Source: Branchiostoma floridae
Lineage: Eukaryota; Chordata; Leptocardii; Amphioxiformes; Branchiostomatidae
Assembly (NCBI RefSeq): GCF_000003815.2
Contig: NC_049983.1
Span: 16,938,907 to 17,002,906, forward strand
Direction of reading: 5' to 3'
DNA length: 64,000 nt
The number at the start of each line of letters is the position of its first letter. The stretch's first letter is position 1. The notes under the pieces are model-generated. The model saw only the letters and a program-made list of their open reading frames with translations, was not told the DNA's origin and searched no databases. Shown here piece by piece: positions 1 through 11,900 of the stretch. The position numbers and the translations under genes were made by a program.

Positions 1-59
1 AAAGCCCATAGATACATGTTAAACTTATCGATATACATGTATCTGACATTTTCCCGCAG

Positions 60-3000
60 ACATCCATGCAGCCCGGCCACACAAGGGTCAGATCGAGGTC
101 GCTCGCAGGTTCCGTTCACTACTACACTCAGAGCTCTACCCGTCCGAGATATCAGGTACATTTTGTACTCGTATGGCAATTATGTAGCCTGGTATTATAG
201 CTCCTGAGTCTCTTATGTCCCCTCCGTAAAACGTATTTGCAGAGAGGACAGAAGAGACTGGATACCAGGCTAGCTTTAGTGTGCTACAAGTTGAATACAG
301 AAAAAGTTTGCTACATTGCAAGTGTATGCAGGTAAATTGCACACAAAAAAAGGCCATAGAGCTTGTAAACACATAACGCTAGTTCGCCTTTATCTGCGGG
401 GTAACCTATTTCCGTTGGTTTTAAAGACGGGGTATTCAGGGATCAGGTTGACGGACAACGGTGTCAAACTGCATAATTTGAAAATATTACAATTTGAAAC
501 CACAGTGCACAAACTTGACTTCCATAGAATACCGTGTTAAAAGCAAACAAGGTAAAGGTCACCTGCGGATAAAGGTGAAGTAGGGTTACCCTTATATTTT
601 ACAAATTTTACAGATTACATGATTGATGAAAGCAGGATGGATGTGGTATGAGCTGTTTTTGTTCTAGATTTACATTGTGAAATGATAGTACTTTTTTCTC
701 AACAGTCTTTTTTTTCTTCTTCTAACGTCTTTAGAGAGCCACCGTTTCTGTGACCGTGTACAGGACGCGTACACCCTGAGATGCTGCCCGCAAGTTCATG
801 GAATCGTCAAAGACACCATCGACTTCGTGAGGGGCATCATCACCACGGAGATGAACAGCGCCACTGACAATCCTGTATCCTTGCAGTGCAGAACTTTTCT
901 GCAAGGGTGCAGCAATGACTGGAGGGGGCAAGGGAGAGAGTGTAATGGGACAGGGAAGATAGTTATGTAGGATACAGGACAAAGGAAGGAGCAGGAAGAG
1001 GAAAAAAAGTTGGTATTAGTGGGGAAGGGGGCAATAGGAAGGAACGGAACATCATGCTGATATACAAAGCCTGCAAAGTTGTTCTCCAGTTGTATAAGCG
1101 TTCCTTAACGTCATAAAAACAGATGGTTTTCCCCCAAAGACATGAGATAATTTCCGGTGGTAACTTCCACGGCGAGTACCCAGCCAAGGCCCTGGACTAC
1201 CTGGCCATCGGTGTTCATGAACTGGCTTCCATGAGCGAGCGGCGGATCGAGAGGCTCTGCAACCCATGTAAGGAAACCCCTCTAAATCTTGATTAAGGAA
1301 TCGATGTTGTTTTTATCAAATGTTGTCTTTTTACCCTTGTCCATGCTGGATTAGTCAAAATAACTATTTTTCAGTTAAAACCATCTCCAACAACGTCACT
1401 GGAAGGCTGGTGGCTCGTCACTGATACAGGGGACATCCTCGTTCCCTAATAAGTACTTTAATTTGTATTTATCATCACTTTATATTATACACTTACTATT
1501 AGACATTTGTTCGTAAGTTACCTTTTTCTCAGAGTTCATGTTATAAGATTTCATCATATTGATGTGCCCTTATCCAAACTTAAAATGTTTTCCCACTGTG
1601 GTAGTGTAAAATGTGTAAACAATGGTGTAATTGTATCAGTAGTAGGCATTTCCATCCGGTAGTCCTCCCTCCTCTACCCCTTTCCTCTTCTTACCCTTTC
1701 TTTACTACTTTCAGTTCTGATGTGTATACTAGTCATTTTAAATCTTACTAGTAATCCTTTCATTGACGCACTACATCATTCTACAACATAATGGATAGCT
1801 GTTGGATAAATTTAAACAAAATTTTTATGTTTTGAAATATTATCTAATATCATTCTATGTTAGTCTAGTCCTACTCAGTGTAGAATTGTTGTATTGCATT
1901 GAAAGTTGTTTGATGTTGTTTGTTACAGCTCTGAGTGAACTGCCAGCCTTTCTGGTGGAGGAGGGAGGACTGAACTCCGGCTTCATGATCGCTCACTGCA
2001 CGGCTGCTGCTCTGGGTGGGTATCTATCATGGACACAAGCTGTAAATCAGTCTTAGAGAATGTATTTATCATGGCTTCAAGTTCAAAATTGCTCTTAGAG
2101 AATGGACAACTCTTTCTGTCCAATACTATTTTTGGCAACAGAACTGTTCCTGTCACTCCAAGGCATTAATTTGTCTACTAGATAAAGACCATTTACATGT
2201 AATGTCAACCCTTACAACTAAGCATTAAGGTACCCAAAGATTGCCACATTGAACAAGAATGTCTCCATTTTATTACGGCCATCTCCAGAATGTCTTAAAC
2301 ACCTGGATAGCTGAAGTGTGCATATCCCGCAGATAACTGATGTTGTATATTCAAGTACATGTCCTTATATTTACTTCTTTTTTTTCAAATGATGTGGTAT
2401 TATGTCTTAGGGTACCCAGCAAAAGGATTAGAGTTTAATAGATACTTGTTAAACTGTCTCCCTGCCCTCCACAGTATCAGAGAACAAGGTTCTGACCCAC
2501 CCGTCGTCGGTGGACTCCCTGTCCACCAGCGCTGCTACCGAGGATCACGTGTCCATGGGCGGGTTCGCTGCACGTAAAGCACTGCAAGTGGTGGAGCACG
2601 TGGAGCAAGGTTTGTAGTGTCCTGTAAATTATGTTATTTCTGTGTCTACATGTACTAATTAGCTATACTTTAAGACACCCTTTGGCTCAACATATTAGTC
2701 CCTTAAGGATTTTAGCATAATCTTCAAAAAGGCACCTGAATTCCACCTGGCTTCGGTGGGCAGGCAAGGTGTGGCACTCGGAATACGATGTATTGTCATT
2801 CCTAAAATTAAGGAAGAAAGCATACATTCAATCTAAGAATATTTTTCTACTTCAAATCATTTGTCACCAAAACCTTTCATGTATGTTTCGTTGTCACTTT
2901 AAAAACATTGTCAAAAAGTGTTACAGTAGCTGTATAAGATTAACTGTATAAACTTTTTATGACCCCTTCCGATTCCCGCCTGCTTTTTGTCCAATCGTAA

Positions 3001-5746
3001 TTCATCTGATCATAGAAAGGGAAAATTTTTGTTTTATCTTCCACTTAGTTCTGGCGATCGAGCTGCTTGCGGCGTGCCAGGCTATGGAGTTCCTACGGCC
3101 GCTCCACACTACCGTCCCGCTGGAGAAGGTGTACGATCTCGTCAGGAATGTGGCAGAGTGAGCACTTATTCTACAAGTTCTACTGTTTAACGCTACTGTA
3201 ACTTTACAAAGTTCTACTTTTGTCTGCCATAGCCGGTGCAATGGCCTAGTGGGTAGAGTGTTTGCCTTGCATCCAGTAAGTAGTGAGTTCGATCCCGGCA
3301 GAGTCATACCAAAGACTTTAAAAATGGTAAATGCTGCTTTCTCTGCTTAGCACTCAGCATTTGGGAAAGAGTATTGAAGTTGAACACACACCACTACCAG
3401 TGGACTAGCCCCCTGCTGTAGTGATTGTGTTGTGTGGCCCAGGGCTAAGGAAACAGAGATGGGCACCGCGGGAAGGGTTTAACTTTACTTAACTTTTGTC
3501 TGAACAATGTTGACTGTCTTTGGTTGTGGTCTGTCTGTCACATCTGTTGGAAGATGAGCTCTTCAGTGCCCCAGGACTGGATGAAGATCAATTTTGTGAA
3601 ATTCCCATTTCATCTTGTGTTAAAGTTAGCTGAGTGCTGTCTTGGGCTGCTTATAAGACTGACACAGATCCTCTTTTTGTCCTATATTGTATATATTACT
3701 AACTAAAAACACATGATTTCCCTCGACTTAACTAACTTCTTGTATATTTTATTCATCCAGCCCTTGGGACAAGGACCGCTTCATGTCTCCTGACATTGAT
3801 GCTGTCACCAGGCTGCTGCGAGAGGGCGAGGTAAGATTTGTGCGCAAAACTTTATGAGCCATACCTCAACTGGGTAGCAAGGGGTTTGTGAGATCTAGAT
3901 TAAATCTGTGAGGCCCCCTTTCCTCTAGGCGTCGATTGCGCTGTGCTCTGACTAGGATTATGTGTAAACCTTCACTTTCATACTAGGTGTATCATACAAA
4001 ATTTAAAAGTGTGACAGAGAAGACAACAAAACGCTCAAAGTGTAAAAAGGTTTGTGTCTTTTCTATACAATTCGTTGAGCGATCTGTCAAATTCGAGGTC
4101 ACAGAGAGAGCGCGGCGAGAGCGCCGTCCTAGTGGAATGGGGGTGTTAAGAGTAGGTACACAAATGGAAGTCATCAATGCATGGTCTCCGGAAATGGCTG
4201 TCTCCCACCAGTAGTTGGATGGGCCACAAAACATCCAGAGGAGACCTTCCATTGTCTACAGGTCTACATCCACAAATGCGTGGCATTTCTGTTCACAGGC
4301 ACTTGTAGGAGGAACAAAAATCAATTTTTGCAATATTAATGTTGATACAAAGTTACTTCAAACAATTTCTGTATTAGTGCTGTAATGATTGAAACACATT
4401 TGTGGATTTCGCAGTGGAAAGGCCAACACAAAAACTGCAAATAAGCCTGTGAACAGTTTAAGATTGATAGTAGCTTAGTCTGTGTAACACAAACTCTGCT
4501 CTCCAGGGCCGTATAGACTGGCCCCGTACTGCAGAGGCCGACCGGATTTTGGAGGGATGCTATAAGTGAGATTTAATCAGGCTAATAGTAGCTCAACTAA
4601 TAAACATCTCTTTTTGCACAATTTTTGTTATAGGCTTGGGAAACTGTCAAACCATATGTGGATGAGTACCAGAGAGAGGTAGTACAGATTGATAGGGTGA
4701 ACTAAATCCTTCTTTTTGGGGTGTTCCAATTTTTGTTATTTCATGTCACTTTGGTGTATAATAAAGGCCAAACAAATCCTTGCTCAATAATATTATAAAG
4801 ATAGATCCTTAATTTTTTTTGTACATGTTGAAATTAAACATATTATTACATGATTTAACTTGATGCATTTATATTTTCTTGTTTTGACTTGATTTTAAGG
4901 AAGCTAAAATTATGTATTGGATTTGTATGACCTTGCCCTATACTCTCTCTCTTGGTGACCCAAGTTCAAGTTTATTTGGCATGACAAGAGGTGTTTATGT
5001 TACTGGGCAGTGGTGACTCCTGGATCATGTTGGGAATGGTCCCTAACTTCTTACATATTTTTATGTTATACAATGTTATGTTATGAAGTACTAATGCAAA
5101 CAATATGAGCTTGTGCTTCTTTGGATCCCCTTCCACTACACATTCTACAGCTCACCCTACACTTATTCTACGATGCAGTGATTTTCTTGTATTTCAAAAA
5201 TTGAACCTGCAGATTTTTTTCTGCAAAATTGCTTCTGGGATCTCCAAAGGCACAACATTGATGAAAATCCATTTCGAGTCATTTCAGCACATCGTCATGA
5301 AATGATGAATTCAAAGTAATTCTCAATCTGCAGACTTAATTAATCTTGATGGGAAACATCCATCCTAGTTCGTGATAAAGAAGAGGTGTTTGTCGGTCAG
5401 GTACTATTGCTCATCAATTATCCATAAATTTTTTTTAAGCTTACAAAAATAATTTTCTCATCAGTTCAACGTCATGCATTGCAGGTAGGTTTACACTTCT
5501 GTTCCCCCATCAAGCAAATTTTGGGATGGAGGTAGGAGTCCTATAGACAGCCAACAATAGGGAAGGTGTAGCTTACATGAACCACTTTCTAACGTTGTGG
5601 TCCGTTTCTCGTCCCAGGTTTGGGGAGCGGCCAAGCCGTACCTGGATGACTTCCACGAGCGGGAGGTGAAAGAGCTGAGGATGGGGTCTCCCACCAGTAG
5701 TTACCTCTCAAACCTACCTCTACATCAGCTCAGGATGGGCCCCTGA
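60..5746 (+). CDS. HAL: Histidine ammonia-lyase (histidase), 3' part, 9 exons
   Basis: Histidase removes ammonia from L-histidine to give urocanate, the first step of histidine breakdown in the cytosol. The gene is cut at its 5' side: the MIO-forming Ala-Ser-Gly region lies upstream. Exons by homology, AG/GT borders and phase: 60-155, 735-874, 1123-1267, 1929-2015, 2475-2609, 3049-3157, 3761-3830, optional 4634-4678, and terminal 5618-5746 (stop TGA 5744-5746). Phases join without a break. Hallmarks are [88 protein letters not shown] and [12 protein letters not shown]. These follow the animal HAL family end to end, so the identity is secure. The C-terminus is less certain because two homologous last exons exist. 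Several palindromic elements and a SINE sit in its introns. It converges with the two minus-strand genes downstream. Confidence 0.93.
185..272. mobile_element. Short palindromic MITE, TA-GCCTGGTAT family, copy 1
   Basis: The left end TAGCCTGGTATTATAG and right end CTGGATACCAGGCTA are inverted complements, flanked by TA as in Tc1/mariner-type insertions. A second copy with better ends lies at 37974-38094. It sits in a HAL intron and has no coding capacity. Confidence 0.6.
375..588. mobile_element. Palindromic MITE family A, copy 1 (diverged)
   Basis: Begins TAACGCTAGTTCGCCTTTAT and ends with the diverged complement near AAAGGTGAAGTAGGGTTA. It is a roughly 215-bp near-palindrome whose arms share GGTAACCTAT and GGTTTCAAA-type blocks with six other copies in this window. 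It lies in a HAL intron. Confidence 0.8.
3230..3475 (+). mobile_element. tRNA-derived SINE
   Basis: A tRNA-like head has an A-box-like GGCCTAGTGGGTAGAG and a B-box GAGTTCGATCCCGG about 40 nt later. It is followed by an unrelated body containing CAGTGGACTAGCCCCCTGC. The same body occurs in reverse at 19445-19680, confirming a dispersed family. It lies in a HAL intron. Confidence 0.7.
4190..4260 (+). pseudogene. Decayed extra copy of the HAL last-exon tail
   Basis: The segment around 4199-4250 (GTCTCCCACCAGTAGTT ... GGATGGGCC ... ACATCCAGAGGAGACC) closely matches the end of HAL exon 8b and its 3' flank at 5687-5765. About 25 bases of the middle are missing and the reading frame is not kept. 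It is a leftover of tandem duplication of the terminal exon region. Confidence 0.6.
4476..4584. mobile_element. Short TIR element, TAGCCTGTGTAACAC family, copy 1
   Basis: About 110 bp starting TAGTCTGTGTAACACAAACT and ending GAGATTTAATCAGGCTA. It aligns along its length with 24446-24552. The outermost bases (TA-GCCTG / CAGGC-TA) are inverted. It lies in a HAL intron between exons 7 and 8a. Confidence 0.6.
4634..4705 (+). CDS. HAL: HAL alternative terminal or cassette exon (8a)
   Basis: After acceptor TAG at 4631-4633 the frame reads [15 protein letters not shown], clearly homologous to the start of the last exon at 5618 ([16 protein letters not shown]). Both accept phase 0 from exon 7. A GAG|GTAGTA donor at 4679 would make a 45-nt in-frame cassette. 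Without splicing, the frame ends at TAA 4703-4705 and gives a shorter C-terminus. Whether 8a and 8b are joined, mutually exclusive or alternative ends cannot be decided from sequence. Confidence 0.6.
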   Translation, partial: AWETVKPYVDEYQREVVQIDRVN

Positions 5747-7347
5747 ACATCCAGAGGAGACCAAGTTGTGGACTAGGAATGTCTCCAATGTTCTTCAAGT
5801 TTGGGGCAGAAATGTTTATGTTGGGAACAAAATTTTGCCACATTTTCTGTAATTGTGGTTGGTTCAGTACTTGCCATGACAGTCATATAAGTCATACATG
5901 TATGTATGTGTTTAAAACACATTCAATACTGTTGACAACAGAACCAAAACACTATCTAATGATTGACTCTTTCAATACACCAAGATTGACTTTCTAGGTT
6001 CATTTGAAGTATTGAATTTATTAGAAGCATTAAAAGCAATAGTAATTCTCTCTACATAAACTATCTCAAGACTGTAAGACCAGAGCACAATGCCAATGTT
6101 CTACTACCAAAGTAAATAATTATCTCTACCACTTTCTTCATATCTGCTTTGCTATCAATTGTTTATATTCATTGTGGGGCAGTGTTTTCAACAGGCCATG
6201 AAATGTATAAAGATGCTCATGCATCTTCTCACAGACCTCAGTTTTACTTACATTTAGTGTATAACTTACTATTGTGTACTGACGGATCGTTCGGTGTAGT
6301 ATAACCAGCTGCTGCCGCCGCACCGCGTGCCTGCGAAGCTGGTGTGTTGCGCCGAATGGCGGTTATACCGGCTATATAGATACAGATATAGATACTGACC
6401 AACAGGTTCATTTAGTAGTTAAGAAGGGTTCTAAGCCATTTGTTAGTCCTGCATTTCAAGACATTGATCAAAGCACCTTAAGAATGCACCAGACTTCTAG
6501 AAAAAAGTAAGAGGTATGGCCTAAGGGGAATGGCTTAAAAAGCTATCTGTTCTTAAGCTGCAGTATAACCTGTACTAACAAAAATGGTGTGCTTCACTTC
6601 AGTATAACTGTGGGCAACTGAAACTGATATTTGGACAGAAATCCGTTCATGCTGCTAACAAATTGTGATCATGGTCAACTTTCAAAAGCAATAGATTTAG
6701 AGTCATGAGAATTCATATCACTGCATAGTAGTGTTTATATTTTTTAAGAAGGTTTAGACTTTAGAGCTTGCAAAGTACTGCTATAACTGTTCCACACATG
6801 TCTTAAATGGAACTAAATTTCTCTCTACCACATGGGGAAAAGCTTGAAGCAATCAGCAAAGTATACCACATTGTATTATCATGGCAAATACTAGTATGTG
6901 TCCTTGTAGATGAAGAGTGTTGGCAACTTGTGGCAAGTACCACATTGTAGTAGATTTAATGAAGTATATAATGTATAGATTATGGGTTTGCCCTACAGTA
7001 ACTGCCTTAGGTCTTGTATCACATTTCCAAACTTTGGCCCAGCCGGGCAGCTTTGGGGAACGAAATATAGAAATGTATACTTAAATATATACACAAATAA
7101 TGGCCACGACTATTTTCTTTACGTCTTGTGAATGTACAAGATAGAGAATGAAATTTAAGGTCCAAGGACCCAGTGATAGAAGTGATAGTGTGTTATGGAT
7201 TAAAGAAGTTCAAGAAATTGTTGAATATAATGTATTAAGCTAAACCACTGAATAAGAGTGCACCAATACAACCTTGGTGAATGAATAGAATCATCTCTAC
7301 AGTCAGTTTACATCATGTACAAATATCAAGATTGTAGTTGAAACAAG

Positions 7348-7571
7348 TTAACGCTAGTTCACCTTTATCCGCAGGGTAACCTATGTTCGTTGTGTTTACC
7401 AACACGGTATTAAGGTATATCAACTGGACGGACGGTGGTTTCATGTTGTAATAATATTGTTCATAATATTGTAGTTTGAAACTACCGTCCTTCGACTTCA
7501 TATCCCTAAATATCCATTTCTGAAAGCAACGGATATAGGTTACCCTGCGGATAAAGGTAACCTAGCGTTAC
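7348..7571. mobile_element. Palindromic MITE family A, copy 2
   Basis: TA-ACGCTAGTTCACC ... CTAGCGT-TA. The arms are long and nearly perfect complements around an AATATTGTTCATAATATT centre. TA on each side fits a Tc1/mariner-type target duplication. Confidence 0.85.
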
Positions 7572-8912
7572 ATTGAGATCCATGCACAGTGGAGAGTGTA
7601 TGTATTGTTGTTGATGTCTACAATGTACCAAAGAGGTTATGTTGATGTAAAGCCTCAAAGTTGACTTGAATGCAAAACAAAATACACTGAATATGCGTAA
7701 TAGCCAACATATCACAATACATGATTGGGGATGTCAAAATTATCTAGAGCATTATCAAGACAGAATGACCGATCAGAATGCCTGGCATAGAAATTCGGCA
7801 AGCTGATTTGTTGAATCTTGTAATGGGATCTATGCATGGCAACAGCCAGTCCTTGTTGACAATGTGTTTCAACGTTTGTTAGCCATTGAGTCCTATATGA
7901 GCCGTAGTCATTTTCAAGGGAAATAACCCTGTAACAATGTAAGATTTCTTTTTTTGCGAGAAATTGGGAACAATAGCAAAATTGCATTCTGGCTGAATTA
8001 GTCTTAAGTTGGTTGTGTATGGTTTAAGGTTGAGTTTCAAATGTTTGTGTATCAACTTTTGGGAATATAGGTCTACCAAAATAAAAACATGACTACAAGA
8101 CTTTTGAAGCGTTTGTCATCTTGTACACATGTATGAAACACACTAGATCTTTATATCGTACTTGAATTTATTCTGTGATCTTTAAAGATAACAAGCGTGC
8201 CCCCATTTGTTGTTCCTCTGCATTTTTTTTGCTCGTCATTGGAAAGTCGAGGATAGTAAACAACATTTGATTACGACACTGTAAGCTTCATTTGTCTAAT
8301 GTTTGTTACCATTTTAAATCCCCAGTTTCATAAAGGATTTAGACTCCTAGTTCACAATGAAGATAGATAATCAATTCAGCATTAAGGATAGGTTGATACT
8401 GACTAGATAGACGTAGCGGGGGACAAGAAGCTGGCCTACTAACTGTGAGGTTCTTGGTATCATGTCAATTCAACTTGTACACGGCGGCCCGGTTGTGTGT
8501 GCCTGTTGTTTCAGCACCAAGGACAGGACGGTCGGTCTCGATCCAATACCATTCAGCGCCACTGGCAGAAACATGACTATGTATATCTTTTTGTTGTTCT
8601 TGGTTATCTGGTGGACCGACTACTCTCTTGACTGCCAGGGGCTGAATTGCGAGGAGGTTACAATATGCAGGGCTAAATTGCAAGGGTCTGGAGCAAGCTG
8701 CATCTGAGTGTGGGTTACAAGTCTTACAATAGTACTGTGTTGAGGCATTCAGTGGTAGCGCGGAAAACCTTGCACACTTTATATGCTTGATGTAGCTGTT
8801 CCTATTCCCTATAAAATCGTTACAATGTCACATGAACTTTCATTCTAATGTTCCCATTCTTATCAGTACACGAAGTGACCAATAATACAGTAGTCCAGCC
8901 TGTTTTGCTTGT

Positions 8913-8918
8913 TTTATT
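8913..8918 (-). promoter_or_regulatory. Candidate poly(A) signal of the GHL10 gene
   Basis: AATAAA on the minus strand about 50 nt past the GHL10 stop at 8965-8967. A second AATAAA lies at 8943-8948. Position and motif fit a short 3' UTR, but no cleavage site can be seen. Confidence 0.45.
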
Positions 8919-8964
8919 TCTGTCTCTTCAAACTTTGTGGTATTTATTTCTGCACGTGGTTTAC

Positions 8965-11900
8965 CTACCCCAACATGAGGTCCGTGTAGAGCTGGGTGAA
9001 ACACTGGGAGTACCAGATACTGTACCCGACCCCCTCGGTCTCACAGCGGCCCAGCATCTGACTGAGTTCAGAATACGCCGTGGGAGCTCCCGAGCCGTTA
9101 CACCGGAGCCCGATCACCAGCTTGGTCTTCCCAACCTCCAACATGACGCGATCCAGTTCCAAATTAAAGGCTGGGGCGTTGTCACGGTAAATCTGGGGGG
9201 AGATAGATAGATAGATGGGGTGATGGCGAGTGTGCACATATGGTAAATCCGTCTTCCATTGCCTCAAAAGAAGGCAAAAACCACTCTTCAGACCAAGCAG
9301 AGGTTGATGGGGAAAATTGAGGCCCTTCTCTGATTCAAAAATGTCAGGTCCGGAAAATCCGGACCTAAACAAAATCATTGGACCAGATTGTGTACCGATT
9401 AGAAAATGAACAGATTATATCGGCAGTCGTTTACGTGTTTTGTGGCTTATCGGTCCAAGAAAACAACAAAAGCGAAGTAAGGGAGTTCATTTGTCAAGTT
9501 TCTACAGTTAAACTTGGTCTAGGTTAAATAGTCATTAGTGCTGTTTACAAGGGCATAAGGTTTTAAAACTGACGTAGAAATAGGATACTTTGTAGCTAAA
9601 TGGATCATTGTTTTGGGTATTTCCCATTCAAAAGTTTTCACAGACAATAAGGTCCAGGTTCAGGTCCGGAACTAGACCTGGTCTTCTGGACCTGGACCGA
9701 ACCTGTACCTGAATTTGCTGTACCGATACCCCCCCCCCCTAATATGTAACATAACTTTACCAACTAACCTGAGGGACGTATTCATGAAAGCCGATGTCCT
9801 CCTTTACCCAGGACACCCAGTCTACGTTGTAACCGTTGACGGACAGGCTGGTAGGGACGATCGGTGAGAACGACACCCTGCCCGACACCTGGCTGGTGGG
9901 ATAACAGGATACAGGTATAAGTACCAATGCTAAACAAAGATCAACATCACAACTTATGCTATGTTTCTTGAAATTATGAAGCCACTTTTAGTGATGAATG
10001 ACCCTCCCAACCATATCCTATGCTCTCTCGTATTGGTCACGGTAGGAGTCATTTCTTTTGTTCCACGATAAAGAAAAAGATTGCAATTTCATCCCAAGCT
10101 AGCAAATATTGCCCACATAACATCTCCGGGACACTCTGTATCGCTAAACGAAACACAATTGGACTCAGATTTCTTTGTGAGGACTAAAGGAGGCGGTTTA
10201 CACCCTTGACCTTGAAAAGAGACGGGGGTCGACATAGGTTATCTCTTGCTTTCGAACCGCTACCGCAATCACGTATTTCTGACGTCACGTGCCAGACGTA
10301 GTGGCAAATGGAGTTCACTGGAAAATTTTCTGGGTAAGTTTCAACTCATGTCAGCGTTGGTATTGTAAAATGAAGTCCTTTGTTTAAAAAGATACGTCCG
10401 CTGTTTGCAACTTTCTCCAACCATTAACGTCACTTACCCGAGGATGCGCCTTGCTGCGTTTGTCATTGTTAACACCAGGTCTGTTCCAAGCTGCGAGGGT
10501 TGAGCAAAATGGTCGTCCAGCTGGACTCCAGCCAGCCCGGGGTAGTTGTCGAGCGCGTCCTGCATCATTCCGGCAAGGAAGTCCAGGACCTGGAGGGGTG
10601 TGGGGTGTGGTTGGGTTATTGATGAAACTACATATATAGATCGTCAACTGAAAAAAAATGGACTCATCTGAACTTTCGGCTGAATTGCCAAATTCTCAGC
10701 AGAGCTATCTGACCCATGACAGCTGTACAGATCTCTCTTGATACGAAACTTGACGCACGCATTTCATGATCAGCAATAGGCCAATAAACTGAAATATATA
10801 ATGACAAGTCTGCCTCCGTCCCGGTTAATCAACGGTCGGTACATAATATTTTTTGGCAAGGATGTGCACGTATAAGAGAATTGATTATCAGGAAACCGCC
10901 CAAAGGATATGCTTCAGTACTGCGGGACAGTGTATCTCTGTGGGCATGCACGTGGGGCTTCTAAGCGCGGACACTTCACTTTCCAAATCGGGATTTCGGG
11001 AACGAAAAGTGTGATATAAAGGACACCAAACTACACGAGATGTAAAGAGAATAATTGTGATCATCATGTATGTATATGTTTGAACTTTGTCACATACATG
11101 TCTTTTTTTTCGTTTCCACGATCAGCCCGGCTGGGCCCCGGTTTGGAAATGTGAGGGGCATCAGTGTTGTAGGGGCCTCAACCAACATCCCGCGATGATT
11201 TACCTTCCAGGTGAAATGTGACTTTAGCCTAACGGGACATCACTGTCATTAGGGGCCTCGGCCAACACCCATGAACATTTGCCTTCTAGATAACCTTTAT
11301 TTTTTTAGTAGAAGGAGAAGGGTGGAAAGCTAGTTTGGTCTCACCTCAGTGTTCCCTGCGTCCATCCACCAGTAGCCATTTGCCTCTCCCTTCATCCAGC
11401 CCCTGTTGTACGCGGCGGTGGAGAAGGCGGGGACAGTGGGACTGGAACTCCAGCTGGCCATGAGACCATACTCAAACCATGCCCAGACCTGTGGGTAAAG
11501 CATTTCACAAGCCAGTGGATTTAATATGATGACAAAGGTACTTTAAGCCTTCAAATGGTACCAAAGTATACAGCTTTTATGAATTGCATTGGAATTTATT
11601 TTACTTTGTACATGCAACATTAGCAGCGAGCAACACCCAGCCTCAGTGTGAAATAGAAAATGTCAGTATTGTGCTGATGAAGGTGACAGACGGTCACTGT
11701 TGAAAGGTTAACATCGGCTGGTTAAAAACCATTGACTGTGCACAACAAACTTTATCTAACGCCTAGTTCACCTTTATCCGCGGGGTAGCGTATATCCGTT
11801 GTATCGAAAAACGGGGTATTTAGAGATGTCAAGTCGACGGACGTTGGTTTCAAATGACAATAATTACAAATTATTGCTGTCTAAAACCACCATCTGCTGA

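Larger units (their letters stand above)
5747..8964. other. HAL to GHL10 spacer, no gene recognised
   Basis: About 3.2 kb between convergent genes. It holds the HAL 3' UTR, MITE family A copy 2 (7348-7571), half of a second palindromic family near 7010-7075 (GCCCAGCCGGGCAGCTTTGG), and a stretch at 8076-8160 that resembles 16524-16590. Open frames such as 8462-8707 have no recognisable homology or splice context. Confidence 0.6.

Noticed and set aside
3230-3300. tRNA gene (good A and B boxes)
   Set aside because: No matching acceptor stem, and the same head plus body recurs at 19445-19680; it is a SINE. The same reasoning applies at 52165, 28850 and 18483.
8462-8707. 81-codon frame with a hydrophobic stretch
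   Set aside because: No homology, no splice context, and composition like surrounding spacer.
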